Numbered from the stretch's first letter, positions 1 to 9,564 are shown. The stretch: DNA of 64,000 bases from Bacillus renqingensis (GCF_016464375.1 NZ_JADDIU010000010.1:90853-154852), one strand, 5' to 3'. The notes: a model not told the origin generated them from the sequence alone. A program made the numbers and translations.

Positions 1-60
1 CAAGCGGCCTTTCGTTTTCAGGCTCTTTGAAACCGCCGAAAGTAATGGAATCTTCTAATA

Positions 61-112
61 TGTCCCTTAAGAAATTGGAGAAAGTCCCATTTCTTAAAGG
101 ACATTTCTTTTT
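61..112 (+). terminator. Rho-independent terminator of an upstream gene outside the window
   Basis: A 15-base stem (61-75 against 89-103, one G-U pair) with a 13-base loop is followed by a T-rich run at 104-110. It would end a transcript entering from the left. No gene can be assigned to bases 1-60. Confidence 0.7.
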
Positions 113-180
113 AAATTAAAGAATTCCTATGAGATAATACCAATATTACTTTCAGTTATTTTGAGAAAGGGTTGATTGAG

Positions 181-2043
181 ATGCTAGAATTATTAACGAA
201 GCGACAACTAGAAATCGTTAAAATATTATTCTATTCGGTAGATGACTATGTCAATCGAATGGCCCTAGCCGATCGACTTGGTGTCAGTGAAAAAACGGTT
301 CGTAATGAGATAAAAGAACTCAATGCTAAAGCTGAGAAAATCAAAATGCAAAAAGGCCGAGGATATTATTTAACTGACAGAGACTGGGCGAAGGAAACTT
401 TAGCCAATTATAAAGATAATGGTTTAGATCGAGATATTTTGATCCTAAAAACAATATTAACGGGAGAAAAAGTAAACTTTTTTGAGTTGGCTGACCAATT
501 CTATATAAGTGAATCAACCCTTTCTAAAACAATTGTCAAATTAAACTCCATTATGTATGAAGATTTCAATAGCCGAATCATTCGAAAAAATAATCACCTT
601 TTTTTAGATAGGGATGCGACAACAAAACGTAAAATCTTAACCCATTTCCTTTTAAATGAAGTAGATAACCAAGATTTTGACATTAGTGTGATTGACCATT
701 ATCTGGAGAATATTGATGTTTATACCCTTAAAGATCTATTGCTTGCGCATATTGAGGGAAGAAATATTAAGATTCTAGATTATGCTTTTATTACGCTGCT
801 CTTGCATATTGCCTTGATTTTAGAAAGAAAGAAAACTGGAATCAATTATGCTCAAGAGAGCGGGCCTGCTTTGAAAACGGATGGAAAAAGTCATGTAGCG
901 GAGTTATGTGTGCAGCTTGAAAGGGAATTTAATCTAAATTTAACCGCAGAAGATAGGGAAACGATTGAATTACTTTTCGAAATAAAATCGGATAGTGGAA
1001 CAATAGAAAAGGATATAACGCCCTATATTTCATTTGTTGAATTAGCCCTAGAAGAACTCGCCGAAAATTATGACTTCGATTTTAAAAACGATGAGGCGTT
1101 AATCCATAAACTCGCCAATCATTTCAGGGGTTTAGAAGTAAGATGCAGTCATAATAGTTACACGAGAAATCCTTTGTTGCTTGAAATTCAAAAGAAATTC
1201 ACTCTTATTTACGATATGAGTTCAAGCATTGCCGATTATTTTCAGGAAAAAACCGGCTTCAGAGTATCGGAAGATGAAATCGGCTATATTGCCCTACACA
1301 TTATTGGTGCTCTAGAAAAAATAAAAGAAGTACATCTAAACATTGGCATCATCAATCCATTTGATGCATCTTTAACCAAAATGATAGCGGATGATATTCT
1401 TCGTAAATACGCTGATGCAACATTTACTTCTGTTTCGATGTTTGATATCCATCACGTAAATTTTATTAACTTTGACCTAGTTATTTCATTTGTTCAGATG
1501 GAGTGGAAATATGATACTCCGATCTTATTCATCGATCATTATCTTACGGACAAAACTGCCCATAAAATTGATTTTACGATTAAAGAAGTTAGGAAAAAGA
1601 AGGTATATGGAGATTTTAAAATAAAAAATTATTTTTCCGAGAAGATTTTCTTTCCTGATTTGAATATCTTGTCAAAAAATAAGGTATTGAAATTTTTGGC
1701 GAATTCCTTATTTGAAAATGGATATACAAATGAAAACTTCTTGACTTTCGTCCAAAGACGTGAAGAGGTTTCACCTACATCGTTTGGGAAACCTTATGCC
1801 ATTCCACACCCTGTTAAAAAAATTGCCTTAAAAAATGGCATTGCAGTAGGAATACTAAGAAATCCTATCGACTGGGGGAATGGAAAAGTAAAAATCATAT
1901 TTTTGTTCTCGCTTCACGAATCATTTGATCAAGTCCCCAAGCTATATGATTATCTATTAAATGCCCTAGACAATCCCGAAAAGTTCAATCAATTAACGCA
2001 AGCTAAAACGTTCAAGGAATTTATAGCTATATTATTTAATTAA
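181..2043 (+). CDS. BglG/MtlR-like PRD-containing PTS transcriptional regulator
   Basis: Predicted PTS-controlled transcription regulator of 620 aa. In order it shows an N-terminal winged helix (about residues 5-60), a second HTH (about 85-150), two PRD domains (about 180-290 and 295-400, the second ending in EIGYIALHIIG), a degenerate EIIB-like segment without the usual Cys, and a C-terminal EIIA type-2 domain with a phospho-acceptor His in YAIPHP (about 540). This order is that of MtlR/LicR activators, whose activity is set by phosphorylation on PRD and EII-like domains. The ATG at 181 is preferred over TTG 172 because the AGAAAGGG site at 164-171 is 9 bases from it. No PTS gene lies directly next to it, so its target may lie to the left of the window or be the fructose-type system at 5434. 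Confidence 0.85.
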   Translation: MLELLTKRQLEIVKILFYSVDDYVNRMALADRLGVSEKTVRNEIKELNAKAEKIKMQKGRGYYLTDRDWAKETLANYKDNGLDRDILILKTILTGEKVNFFELADQFYISESTLSKTIVKLNSIMYEDFNSRIIRKNNHLFLDRDATTKRKILTHFLLNEVDNQDFDISVIDHYLENIDVYTLKDLLLAHIEGRNIKILDYAFITLLLHIALILERKKTGINYAQESGPALKTDGKSHVAELCVQLEREFNLNLTAEDRETIELLFEIKSDSGTIEKDITPYISFVELALEELAENYDFDFKNDEALIHKLANHFRGLEVRCSHNSYTRNPLLLEIQKKFTLIYDMSSSIADYFQEKTGFRVSEDEIGYIALHIIGALEKIKEVHLNIGIINPFDASLTKMIADDILRKYADATFTSVSMFDIHHVNFINFDLVISFVQMEWKYDTPILFIDHYLTDKTAHKIDFTIKEVRKKKVYGDFKIKNYFSEKIFFPDLNILSKNKVLKFLANSLFENGYTNENFLTFVQRREEVSPTSFGKPYAIPHPVKKIALKNGIAVGILRNPIDWGNGKVKIIFLFSLHESFDQVPKLYDYLLNALDNPEKFNQLTQAKTFKEFIAILFN

Positions 2044-2156
2044 GGTTTCAACTTGCACACGGTCCTATCCAAAAGCCCTTGACAGGAGTGGATAAACCGG
2101 TGAAATACGTAACAAAAATCATGGAAACATTCTTAAAAATACAATGAGAAATTCTG

Positions 2157-2197
2157 AAAGGGTAATGCCGGAAGCCGCCACTGTAAATTACCCTTTT
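2157..2197 (+). terminator. Hairpin with T-tract after the first PRD regulator
   Basis: AAAGGGTAAT (2157-2166) pairs with ATTACCCTTT (2187-2196) and is followed by a T run, as in an intrinsic terminator. The loop contains GCCGCCACTGTAAA, which resembles the B12-box core of cobalamin riboswitches (see findings). The simplest reading is the terminator of the gene ending at 2043. Confidence 0.5.
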
Positions 2198-2573
2198 TGG
2201 CAGCCCCTAAATTTTTTTAAAATGTCTAATGCTTCATTCCAATTCATAATTGCCCCCCCTAATATTATTGATATTTCAGAACAAACATAACTTATCATTT
2301 TCGGAAAAAATTAGGTACCTTGTAGGATATTGTCGAGGTTTATGACAGTTAAACAATCACAAGTTTATTTATGAATTATTGGGAGAGGATAGTTAACTGT
2401 ACTATATAGGGATGTAATAATATTGTCCCCTCATAGATTTATCTGGGGATTTTTAAATAAATGTTTATTCAACGATAATAAGGTCTAAAGTTCTAGGTTT
2501 CCAGGTTTCACATCCTAAAACCAGCTATATTTCTAAAAACCAGTGATCAGGGATACGTGAAAATGGGAATAAG

Positions 2574-2597
2574 AATTTTCCTATCCGTAGGAAAATT
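2574..2597. promoter_or_regulatory. Perfect 10-bp palindrome upstream of a PRD regulator
   Basis: AATTTTCCTA and TAGGAAAATT are separated by TCCG. It lies about 65 bases before the start of the 2661 gene and has no T-tract of its own, so an operator is more likely than a terminator. The protein that would bind is unknown. Confidence 0.4.
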
Positions 2598-2616
2598 TAC
2601 TGATATAGCACGTACT

Positions 2617-2637
2617 TTTATTGTATTTTACAATAAA
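2617..2637. promoter_or_regulatory. 9-bp inverted repeat immediately before the RBS
   Basis: TTTATTGTA and TACAATAAA flank a 3-base TTT centre. It sits 8 bases before the AAAGGTGG ribosome site of the next gene. It could be an operator or an mRNA hairpin near the initiation region. Confidence 0.35.
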
Positions 2638-2660
2638 GCTATAGAAAGGTGGTGGTTAAC

Positions 2661-4514
2661 TTGCATAAGAAGCATAATCAATTAATTGACTTTCTATTAA
2701 AGCAAAATCAAGAATATGTATCCGCTGCCACTCTGGCTGAAATATTGAATGTGACAGACCGAACAATTCGAAATTATATTAAAGAAATTAACGACAGCTC
2801 TAGCGGCGTTGTTATCACTTCATCTGCTCAAGGATATGCTATTAATCCTGAATCGAGCCGGATTGATAAAGAGTGGTTTGAAGCTGATAATCAGGCGCTA
2901 GAAGAAGAACTCCTAGAGTTTAAAATCATTCAATTTTTAATGAATGAAACAGAATATACCACCTACGATGAAATTGCCGACCGATTTTTTTACTCGCCGC
3001 AAACCATTCGGAGCCGCATTCAAAAACTGATGATGAATATTCACGCATTAGGGATTGAGGTTTCAATAGATACTAAAGTATTTAAAGGCATTAAATTGAT
3101 AGGGACAGAGATGCAAAAAAGAATTTTGTTAGAAATTCTTTTTACCTCTATTTCAGTAAAAAAGGAGGTGTACAAGGATTTTGTAATAAACGCCTTTCAA
3201 TCATGGGTAGATTCAGAAATCGTTGAAAGTGTTTTCAAATGGGTGGATGAAATCAATAAAGAATATCAATTGAATTTGGAATTTTTGATGTATAAGAAAA
3301 TTACCATTGAATTAATTATCATTATTCATCAAATAAGCCATGCCCATTTCGTTACCATCAAAGAAACAGAACTGACTCATCTATCGTGCTTTAAAGAGCT
3401 GGAGGTGGCAGAGGCCTTTCGCTCTCAGATAAACAAGTTTGTCAAGATGACGGATGATGAAATCATTTTTTTGGCCAACTATTTAATATCATTACAGCTC
3501 GATCTGGATGATACACAAATTGAGAACAAGGATCCGCAGATTAAAAAGAAGATAGAGGCTATTTTACTTCAAGTAGAACAAGTTTACCAGGTACCAACTT
3601 ATTCACAAAAGCGTTTCCGAAATAATATTGCAAATCACCTATACCGAATCATATATCCTGTATCGCATAACTTGCTTATTTATAATCCATTTGTAAAAGA
3701 AACAAAGTCGGAGTATTTCTTCTCCTTCAGTATTGCATCCAATATTGCTTTGCAAATTGAGAAAGAGTTTCATGTGGAAATTCAGGACAGTGAAATTGCT
3801 TATTTGGCTTACCATATCCAAGTAATTCTCGATTCTCGGGATAAGAAGAAGATAAAAACAGTCATTCTTTACAGTAGAAGTTATGAGCGGACAAAAATTC
3901 TTGCTTCTAAAGTAGCAACCTACTTTGATGAACTGGAAATTTGCAAAATAGAAAAGTATTCTACCGATTATGTTTTTGATTGTTCCTACCTATACATTGG
4001 AATAAATCTTGCAGTTACACCACAAACCACTGCAAATTTCATTATGATACAAAGCGGTTTTCAAAGCAGTGACATAAAGAAAATCAGATTCTTTCTTGAG
4101 GCACAAAATTCAATTATTGAAAAGGCTGCTATTCATTGGATTAATGAGAATAGTCCCGAAGATGCGATACGTCATCTTCTTTCGCTGAATAGTCTAGAGC
4201 ATTACTATGAACCCACGATGAAAAGGGAAAGGATGTCTTATACGTCCATTGGCAATTTAGTGGCGATTCCGCATCCGTATTTTGAGGCGAAAGAATATAA
4301 AGAGAAGGTGATTATTGGGATTAATAAGAAACCGATTCAGTGGGGAAATGAACTTGTTCAGTTAATTATAATTTATATTCCATCTTCGGATATTGAACGA
4401 AATGAATACGTTTTTATGGAATTTTTTCAAAAAACCAAACGGATTGAAAATGTAAGAGAACTTGTTCATACGACAACAGAGAAAGAATTTATTGATACAT
4501 GGAATCAGATATAA
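2661..4514 (+). CDS. BglG-family PRD transcriptional regulator with C-terminal EIIA domain
   Basis: Predicted PTS-responsive regulator of the aldolase/EIIABC genes that follow. The 617-aa protein has an N-terminal HTH (about residues 5-60), a second HTH (about 90-150), two PRD regions (conserved His in IIHQISH, NHLYR and AYLAYHIQ), a poorly conserved EIIB-like segment and a C-terminal EIIA domain with the His of VAIPHPY (about 535). TTG at 2661 is chosen because AAAGGTGG at 2645-2652 is 8 bases upstream; the in-frame GTGs at 2649 and 2652 lie inside that site. The aldolase gene starts 17 bases after its stop, so regulator and targets are probably one operon. It most resembles activators rather than LicT-type RNA-binding antiterminators, since no CAT domain is present. 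Confidence 0.85.
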   Translation: MHKKHNQLIDFLLKQNQEYVSAATLAEILNVTDRTIRNYIKEINDSSSGVVITSSAQGYAINPESSRIDKEWFEADNQALEEELLEFKIIQFLMNETEYTTYDEIADRFFYSPQTIRSRIQKLMMNIHALGIEVSIDTKVFKGIKLIGTEMQKRILLEILFTSISVKKEVYKDFVINAFQSWVDSEIVESVFKWVDEINKEYQLNLEFLMYKKITIELIIIIHQISHAHFVTIKETELTHLSCFKELEVAEAFRSQINKFVKMTDDEIIFLANYLISLQLDLDDTQIENKDPQIKKKIEAILLQVEQVYQVPTYSQKRFRNNIANHLYRIIYPVSHNLLIYNPFVKETKSEYFFSFSIASNIALQIEKEFHVEIQDSEIAYLAYHIQVILDSRDKKKIKTVILYSRSYERTKILASKVATYFDELEICKIEKYSTDYVFDCSYLYIGINLAVTPQTTANFIMIQSGFQSSDIKKIRFFLEAQNSIIEKAAIHWINENSPEDAIRHLLSLNSLEHYYEPTMKRERMSYTSIGNLVAIPHPYFEAKEYKEKVIIGINKKPIQWGNELVQLIIIYIPSSDIERNEYVFMEFFQKTKRIENVRELVHTTTEKEFIDTWNQI

Positions 4515-4531
4515 AAAAGGGAGAGATAGAA

Positions 4532-5401
4532 ATGTTAATGAATATGAAAGAATTACTAGCAGTAGCGTACAAACATAATTTTGCGGTAGGATCCTTCAAC
4601 GTAGCAAACAGTGAGTTTGTAAGGGTTGTTGTCGACTCGGCAGAAGAAAAAAATGCACCAGCCATCATCCAAATTCATCCGAATGAAATTGAGTTAGTGG
4701 GTGATGAGTTTATAGCCTATGTTCGAGATAGATGTAGAAATGCAAAGGTCCCAATGGCTATTCACTTGGATCATGGTGCCTCAATTAAGGATGTTATGAG
4801 AGCAATTAGAAATGGTTACACGTCTGTTATGATTGATGCCTCACACGCATCCTTTGAGGACAATATAGCGATTACAAAGGAAGTTGTCAAAATTGCCCAT
4901 GATGTGAATGTATCAGTAGAAGCTGAATTAGGAACAATTGGTTCCAATGAAGGAAGCTCTGAGGGTGGTGCTGATGAAATATTATATACCGATGCAAATG
5001 ATGCTAAAAGGTTTGTTGAAGAAACAGGTATAGATACATTAGCTATTGCCATTGGAACATCACACGGACAGTATAAACATAATAGAAAGCCAGAGTTAAA
5101 GCTGGATTTGCTAGAAGAAATTAATCAAAAGGTAGGAATTCCTCTTGTTCTTCATGGGGGCAGTGATAATAAAGATGAAGAGATTTCCCAAACCTATCTG
5201 CACGGTGTAGCCAAAATTAATTTATCAACGGACATGAAAAGCGCCTTCTTCCGCGAGTTACGGAATTTCTTGACAGATCAACAAGGGGCATATGAGCCAG
5301 ATGTCATTATGCCAAGTGCGCGAAAAGCAGCTCAGGAAGTAGTCAAGCATAAAATGGATTTATTTAATTCAACCAATAAAGCACATCTCTATTTTAGCTA
5401 A
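4532..5401 (+). CDS. Class II fructose-bisphosphate/ketose-bisphosphate aldolase
   Basis: Zinc-dependent class II aldolase of 289 aa, the usual length for the FbaA/GatY/KbaY group, cleaving a ketose 1,6-bisphosphate (or 1-phosphate) to dihydroxyacetone phosphate and an aldehyde. Visible signatures are the HLDHG zinc motif (about residue 80), EAELGTIG with the catalytic region (about 130), GTSHGQYK (about 180) and VLHGGSD (about 208). ATG 4532 is preferred over ATG 4499 because AAAAGGGAGAG stands just before it and the earlier start would overlap the regulator. Its position between a PRD regulator and an EIIABC permease suggests it cleaves the phosphosugar derived from that PTS. Tagatose- or fructose-type substrates cannot be told apart by eye. 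Confidence 0.88.
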   Translation: MLMNMKELLAVAYKHNFAVGSFNVANSEFVRVVVDSAEEKNAPAIIQIHPNEIELVGDEFIAYVRDRCRNAKVPMAIHLDHGASIKDVMRAIRNGYTSVMIDASHASFEDNIAITKEVVKIAHDVNVSVEAELGTIGSNEGSSEGGADEILYTDANDAKRFVEETGIDTLAIAIGTSHGQYKHNRKPELKLDLLEEINQKVGIPLVLHGGSDNKDEEISQTYLHGVAKINLSTDMKSAFFRELRNFLTDQQGAYEPDVIMPSARKAAQEVVKHKMDLFNSTNKAHLYFS

Positions 5402-5433
5402 TTCAAAGACCAATCGTTTGGGAGGGGAAATAA

Positions 5434-7335
5434 ATGGAACTCGTCGATATTTTAACCCTTGATAATATTATTTTGAATCTTAAAGGAAATAATCAAGCAG
5501 CCGTCATTGATGAGTTAGTGGACAAACTTGCTGAAAACCACCTAACAAATAACCCGGAGCAATTTAAAAAAGCAATTTATCAAAGAGAGAATGAAATTTC
5601 CACTGCGGTTGGATATGGTGTAGCAATTCCGCATGCAAAATGTGAATCGGTAACCAAGCCTACTATTATTATGGGAAGGACATTACAGGGAATTGATTAC
5701 GGCGGTCAACATACAAATTTAATATTTATGATTGCAGCACCAGAAGATGCTTCCAATGAACACCTGACACTTTTATCTCAGCTTTCGACTTTCCTAATGA
5801 ATGAAACATTTAGAGCAAAGCTGATTGTAGCAATGTCCGAAAATGAGGTAATAGACGCTATTTGGGAACAGGAAAAGTCACAAGATGTAACGGTAAATAC
5901 AGAAATGAATTCAGGCAACTATTTAGTGGGGATTACGGCATGTATGACCGGAATTGCTCACACTTATATGGCTGCAGAATCCTTAAAAGAGGCTGCTAAA
6001 AAACGTGGTATGAAGGTCAAAATTCAAACAAATGGAGCTAATGGTCCTGAGAATAGACTCACTGCAGCAGATATTCAAAAAGCAGATGCCATTGTGATTG
6101 CGCACGATGTACGGGTGGATACTACTGTTTTACAGGGCAAACGATATGTAGATGTACCTGTAAAAAAGGCCATCAGCCATCCTGATCAATTAATTGACCA
6201 AGCCCTGTCCTATAAAATAAAAGAAAGTACTGTTGGCGAAACCATGATGGAAGAGGAGCCGGTAGCGGAGGAAAAGCCAAGATTAAATTTTTATAAACAT
6301 CTTATGAGTGGGGTTTCGTACATGATTCCATTTGTAGTGGTTGGAGGAATTTTTATCGCCATTTCCTTCATGTTCGGAATCTATGCCTCAGATCCTAAGA
6401 GTGAACAATATAATGTCATTGCCGATTTCTTCAATCAAGTTGGCGGCAAGGCGGCATTTGCATTAATGGTTCCTATTTTAGCTGGATTTATTGGATACAG
6501 CATTGCCGACAAACAAGGATTAGCTCCTGCCATGATTGGTGGGATGATGGCTAGCATAGGTGGATCCGGTTTCCTTGGCGGGATGATTGCCGGCTTTGTA
6601 GGTGGTTTTGCAGCTAAGTTTATTGGAAAATCCATGGTCAAGATACCGAAGTCCTTCCAAGGCTTAGTTACGGTATTAATTGTTCCATTATTAAGTACTC
6701 TTATTGTTGGTGCTTTCATGTTCTTTATATTAAACACGCCAATGTCCATGCTAAATCAATTTTTAGAAGGTTGGTTAAAAGGCCTTACTGGAATTAATGC
6801 AGCTATTCTAGGCGCATTATTAGCAGGAATGATGGCTTCTGATATGGGTGGACCAATTAATAAAACGGCTTCAGCCTTTGGTTTAGCAATGTTTGCCGCC
6901 AACATCTTTGAACCATCTGCTGCCTTGATGGTGGGGGGAATGGTACCTCCTATCGGTATTGCGCTTGCAACAACCATCTTTAAGAATAGATTTACCAATC
7001 AGGAAGCAGAAGCGGGAAAGGCAAGTTACGTATTAGGTGCAAGCTTTATTACTGAAGGGGCTATTCCATTTGCTGCGGCAGATCCATTAAGGATCATTCC
7101 TGCCAACATAGTTGGTGCTGCGATAGGCGGTGCAGTATGTATGGCTATGAATATTTCATTAAAGGCACCTCATGGCGGTATTTTTGTTATCCCTATTGCA
7201 TGCAATAAACCATTGTTATACATCGGTTGTATCCTTCTAGGATCGTTCATCACCTGCTTCATAATTGGATTTTTGAAAAAACCTTTATCCGAAAAAGAAA
7301 GGTACAATTCAAAACAAATGAGTTCTGTTATTTAA
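5434..7335 (+). CDS. PTS fructose-family transporter, fused EIIA-EIIB-EIIC
   Basis: Membrane sugar permease and phosphotransferase of 633 aa carrying all three sugar-specific PTS modules in one chain. The EIIA domain (about 1-150) has the phospho-His in GVAIPHAK. The EIIB domain (about 165-260) starts with GITACMTGIAHTYMAAE, holding the phospho-Cys. The EIIC domain (about 280-620) has many hydrophobic Gly-rich helices such as GGMMASIGGSGFLGG and SDMGGPINK. This A-B-C order is typical of FruA- and MngA-like permeases. It starts 32 bases after the aldolase with a strong GGAGGGG site at 5421. The adjacent aldolase argues for a ketose or a sugar converted to a ketose bisphosphate, although no 1-phosphofructokinase gene is in the cluster. 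Confidence 0.9.
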   Translation: MELVDILTLDNIILNLKGNNQAAVIDELVDKLAENHLTNNPEQFKKAIYQRENEISTAVGYGVAIPHAKCESVTKPTIIMGRTLQGIDYGGQHTNLIFMIAAPEDASNEHLTLLSQLSTFLMNETFRAKLIVAMSENEVIDAIWEQEKSQDVTVNTEMNSGNYLVGITACMTGIAHTYMAAESLKEAAKKRGMKVKIQTNGANGPENRLTAADIQKADAIVIAHDVRVDTTVLQGKRYVDVPVKKAISHPDQLIDQALSYKIKESTVGETMMEEEPVAEEKPRLNFYKHLMSGVSYMIPFVVVGGIFIAISFMFGIYASDPKSEQYNVIADFFNQVGGKAAFALMVPILAGFIGYSIADKQGLAPAMIGGMMASIGGSGFLGGMIAGFVGGFAAKFIGKSMVKIPKSFQGLVTVLIVPLLSTLIVGAFMFFILNTPMSMLNQFLEGWLKGLTGINAAILGALLAGMMASDMGGPINKTASAFGLAMFAANIFEPSAALMVGGMVPPIGIALATTIFKNRFTNQEAEAGKASYVLGASFITEGAIPFAAADPLRIIPANIVGAAIGGAVCMAMNISLKAPHGGIFVIPIACNKPLLYIGCILLGSFITCFIIGFLKKPLSEKERYNSKQMSSVI

Positions 7336-7640
7336 AATCAAGTAAATGAAATCAACACCAAATAGAAAAAAGAAGTAATTGCCACCCCTCCGACCAAAGA
7401 ATGAGTGGTAATTGCTTCCTTTAAGAGAAACTCCTATATTTGCGTCAGCCGCTCTTCATGCGGCATCATACAGTAACTTTGAACGAGTGTTAGCAGCACT
7501 CGTTCATTTTCTGTTTTATGTTATTCCTATCTCTATTGTATATAATTCCGTAATAAAAATTCAACAGAAAAATATGCGGCTATGCGCACTAAGACCATTT
7601 CTAGTTACCCGAAGTATTGTGGGTTGTGGAAGAATGGCCG
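7336..7640. other. Convergent intergenic region
   Basis: It lies between the stop of the EIIABC gene and the stop of the convergent PucR-type regulator and contains the hairpin listed at 7372-7418. A 103-codon plus-strand frame here overlaps the end of the regulator, has no homology I recognise and no good ribosome site, and is not called. Confidence 0.6.
7372..7418. terminator. Bidirectional terminator hairpin between convergent genes
   Basis: GAAGTAATTGCCAC (7372-7385) pairs with GTGGTAATTGCTTC (7405-7418) through a 14-base stem with two G-U positions. It is flanked by an A run on the left and a short T run on the right. Confidence 0.6.
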
Positions 7641-9482
7641 TTAAAACGTTCTCGACCGATTTAGCCCTAACGTCTCCTTGTTCCGTATATATTGATAAAT
7701 ATTGCTCGCCAAATGGATATTAAATAATTGTTGGCTGTCGCTAAAGTCTGCTAAGAGAATCTCTTCCATTCGCTTTAATCGATAGTTTAAGGTGTTTGGA
7801 TGAATATGTAGGGATTCTGCCGTTTTCCTGATATTTTGATTTTGTTCAAAATAGACAACCAGGGTGCTCAATAGGTCGCCTTTTCGCGATTGTTCATATT
7901 CAATAAGGGGTCCTAATACCTCTTGGATAAAATCAATTAATTCCTCCTCCGGATTTTGCAAAATAAATCGTTGAACCCCAAGGTCTGTATAACAAAGGAT
8001 GGAATGTTCGAAATGATAGTTTTTCAGAAACTTTATACATTTTATCGCTTCCTTGAAGGACTCATGGACATAAAGCAGCCCGGGTTTCATTCTTCCAATG
8101 CCGATGGATAGATCCATCTCTCGATATTTTATTAGGATTCTATTCTGTATCATTTTTGCGAGTTCCTTTATTTCGGCAACGATACTGGATGAAGATAATT
8201 TGGGGTAATAGGAAAGAAGGGCGACAATTTGATTTTCATTCATTACCGCCATACCCTGTACATTTTTTTCAAGCAATAATCGGTTGGTCATATGGAGTAA
8301 ATTTCTGAAAGTGCCTTCGTCAACACCCTTTTTCACGTTTGATCTAGTTTCAAAACTGATAATAAACGTAATATAGTTTCGGTTAGGATCGAAATTTAAA
8401 TTTTTTGCTTTTGAAATTAATGTTTCATCCATCTGACCGGAAAAAAGTTTTGTAACGAACTCCCCTCTTAATCGCTGCTGTGTTTCGATTACGGCCTGCT
8501 CTTTCACCAGTTCAAGGGAAATGATTGTACATGCATGTTCAAGAGCAGCGATATCCAATTCGCTCATTTTTTGTTTTGAGAGGATCATCAGTACCCCTAA
8601 AGATTTTAGTTTAGAACCAAGGAGTAATACGACTAATTGATAGTGTTCGCCCGCTAACGTAATATCTGAAACGGTACGTGAATGTTCAAGTGAAGGGATA
8701 ATTTGTTTGGCGTATTGCGTAAAATAATCCATCATTTCATCTGTAAACGATAAAAGGCAGGCTGAAGCGATTCGTTCTCCGATATCATCGAAGAGAAAAA
8801 TATGCTGCCCAATCTTTTCGTGTAGATAGTGCATGATTGACTGGATTCCTTCCCCATTAACAACAAGGTTGGCTAAGTTTGTATGGGTTTCAATCGATTG
8901 GGAAAGCTTGCGGACTGTTTTTTCTTTTTCACGATAAAGGCTGGATTTTTCCAGGGCAATGGCAGCCTGATGGCAGATTGCTTCCAATAAATGAATGTCC
9001 TCCTGCTTAAAGTGTAACGATTTTTCAAAAGCATCCAAGGTGATGACCCCGATACATTCTCCCTTTAATAAAATTGGTGAAGAAATGACGGATGTAAAAT
9101 GAATGTTGTCTGGAATGGAGCGATCCAATAGGTCTCGATTAAAGGGAGTTAAGGTAGACAAGGCCTGTTTAATTTCGGAATCATTCCTAAATACGAGGCA
9201 TTTTTTTTCAGCAAAAGTCATACCGGTCATGGACTCACCGCTCTGTAGTTTAATGGATTTAAAAATATGTGGATAAAATAATCCCTGAGCTGTCTTCGCG
9301 ATTAATCGGTTTTGATGTTTATCAAAAATCCAGATAGACCCTCCACCGCCAGCTTCCACGACAGAAATGGCTTCATTTAGGATCGAATCAAAAATGGTAT
9401 CAATAGCTAATGAGGAATTAATGACGTTTGAAACATGGATTAATGACTGTAATTGTCGATGTGTCAATGTATCTTGCATCAT
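7641..9482 (-). CDS. GAF-domain transcriptional regulator with PucR/CdaR C-terminal HTH
   Basis: Probable DNA-binding regulator of the divergent acyl-CoA catabolic operon. The 613-aa protein has an N-terminal GAF domain (about residues 15-165), a linker, a second GAF-like region (about 205-320), a CdaR GGDEF-like region (about 330-460) and a PucR-type HTH near the C-terminus (about 545-600; TAESLHIHPNTLNYRL). This is the layout of PucR/CdaR regulators that sense small metabolites through the N-terminal domains. The ATG pair at 9482/9479 follows AGGGTGATGA. A cre-like box at 9504-9517 lies close upstream. Its divergent placement suggests it controls the yng-like genes, perhaps in response to an acyl-CoA or a branched-chain acid; that is inference. 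Confidence 0.82.
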   Translation of the reverse strand: MMQDTLTHRQLQSLIHVSNVINSSLAIDTIFDSILNEAISVVEAGGGGSIWIFDKHQNRLIAKTAQGLFYPHIFKSIKLQSGESMTGMTFAEKKCLVFRNDSEIKQALSTLTPFNRDLLDRSIPDNIHFTSVISSPILLKGECIGVITLDAFEKSLHFKQEDIHLLEAICHQAAIALEKSSLYREKEKTVRKLSQSIETHTNLANLVVNGEGIQSIMHYLHEKIGQHIFLFDDIGERIASACLLSFTDEMMDYFTQYAKQIIPSLEHSRTVSDITLAGEHYQLVVLLLGSKLKSLGVLMILSKQKMSELDIAALEHACTIISLELVKEQAVIETQQRLRGEFVTKLFSGQMDETLISKAKNLNFDPNRNYITFIISFETRSNVKKGVDEGTFRNLLHMTNRLLLEKNVQGMAVMNENQIVALLSYYPKLSSSSIVAEIKELAKMIQNRILIKYREMDLSIGIGRMKPGLLYVHESFKEAIKCIKFLKNYHFEHSILCYTDLGVQRFILQNPEEELIDFIQEVLGPLIEYEQSRKGDLLSTLVVYFEQNQNIRKTAESLHIHPNTLNYRLKRMEEILLADFSDSQQLFNIHLASNIYQYIRNKETLGLNRSRTF

Positions 9483-9503
9483 TCATCACCCTATCTATTA
9501 AAA

Positions 9504-9517
9504 TTTAAGCGCTTACA
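9504..9517 (-). promoter_or_regulatory. CcpA cre-like box
   Basis: On the minus strand it reads TGTAAGCGCTTAAA, matching 13 of 14 positions of TGWAANCGNTNWCA as I know it. It lies 22 bases upstream of the PucR-type regulator start and in the promoter region shared with the acyl-CoA operon, suggesting carbon catabolite control. Confidence 0.55.
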
Positions 9518-9564
9518 AATTTGTGTGAAAGTCACAAAATTTTTCCGAAACTATTTAGTGAAAT

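Larger units (their letters stand above)
2044..2660. other. 600-base intergenic region with hairpin and palindromes
   Basis: No convincing gene lies here. It holds a hairpin at 2157-2197 and two palindromes just before the next gene (2574-2597 and 2617-2637), each listed separately. On the minus strand a 19-codon frame starts near 2251 after a G-rich run and ends inside the 2157-2197 hairpin. It is too short and unrecognised to call. Confidence 0.5.

Noticed and set aside
4499..4531. ATG 4499 as the start of the class II aldolase
   Set aside because: It overlaps the end of the regulator, adds 11 residues absent from the family and lacks a ribosome site, while ATG 4532 follows AAAAGGGAGAG.
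7412..7723. Plus-strand frame of 103 codons after the EIIABC gene
   Set aside because: It overlaps the end of the reverse-strand PucR-type regulator, covers a terminator hairpin, has no good ribosome site and no recognisable sequence.
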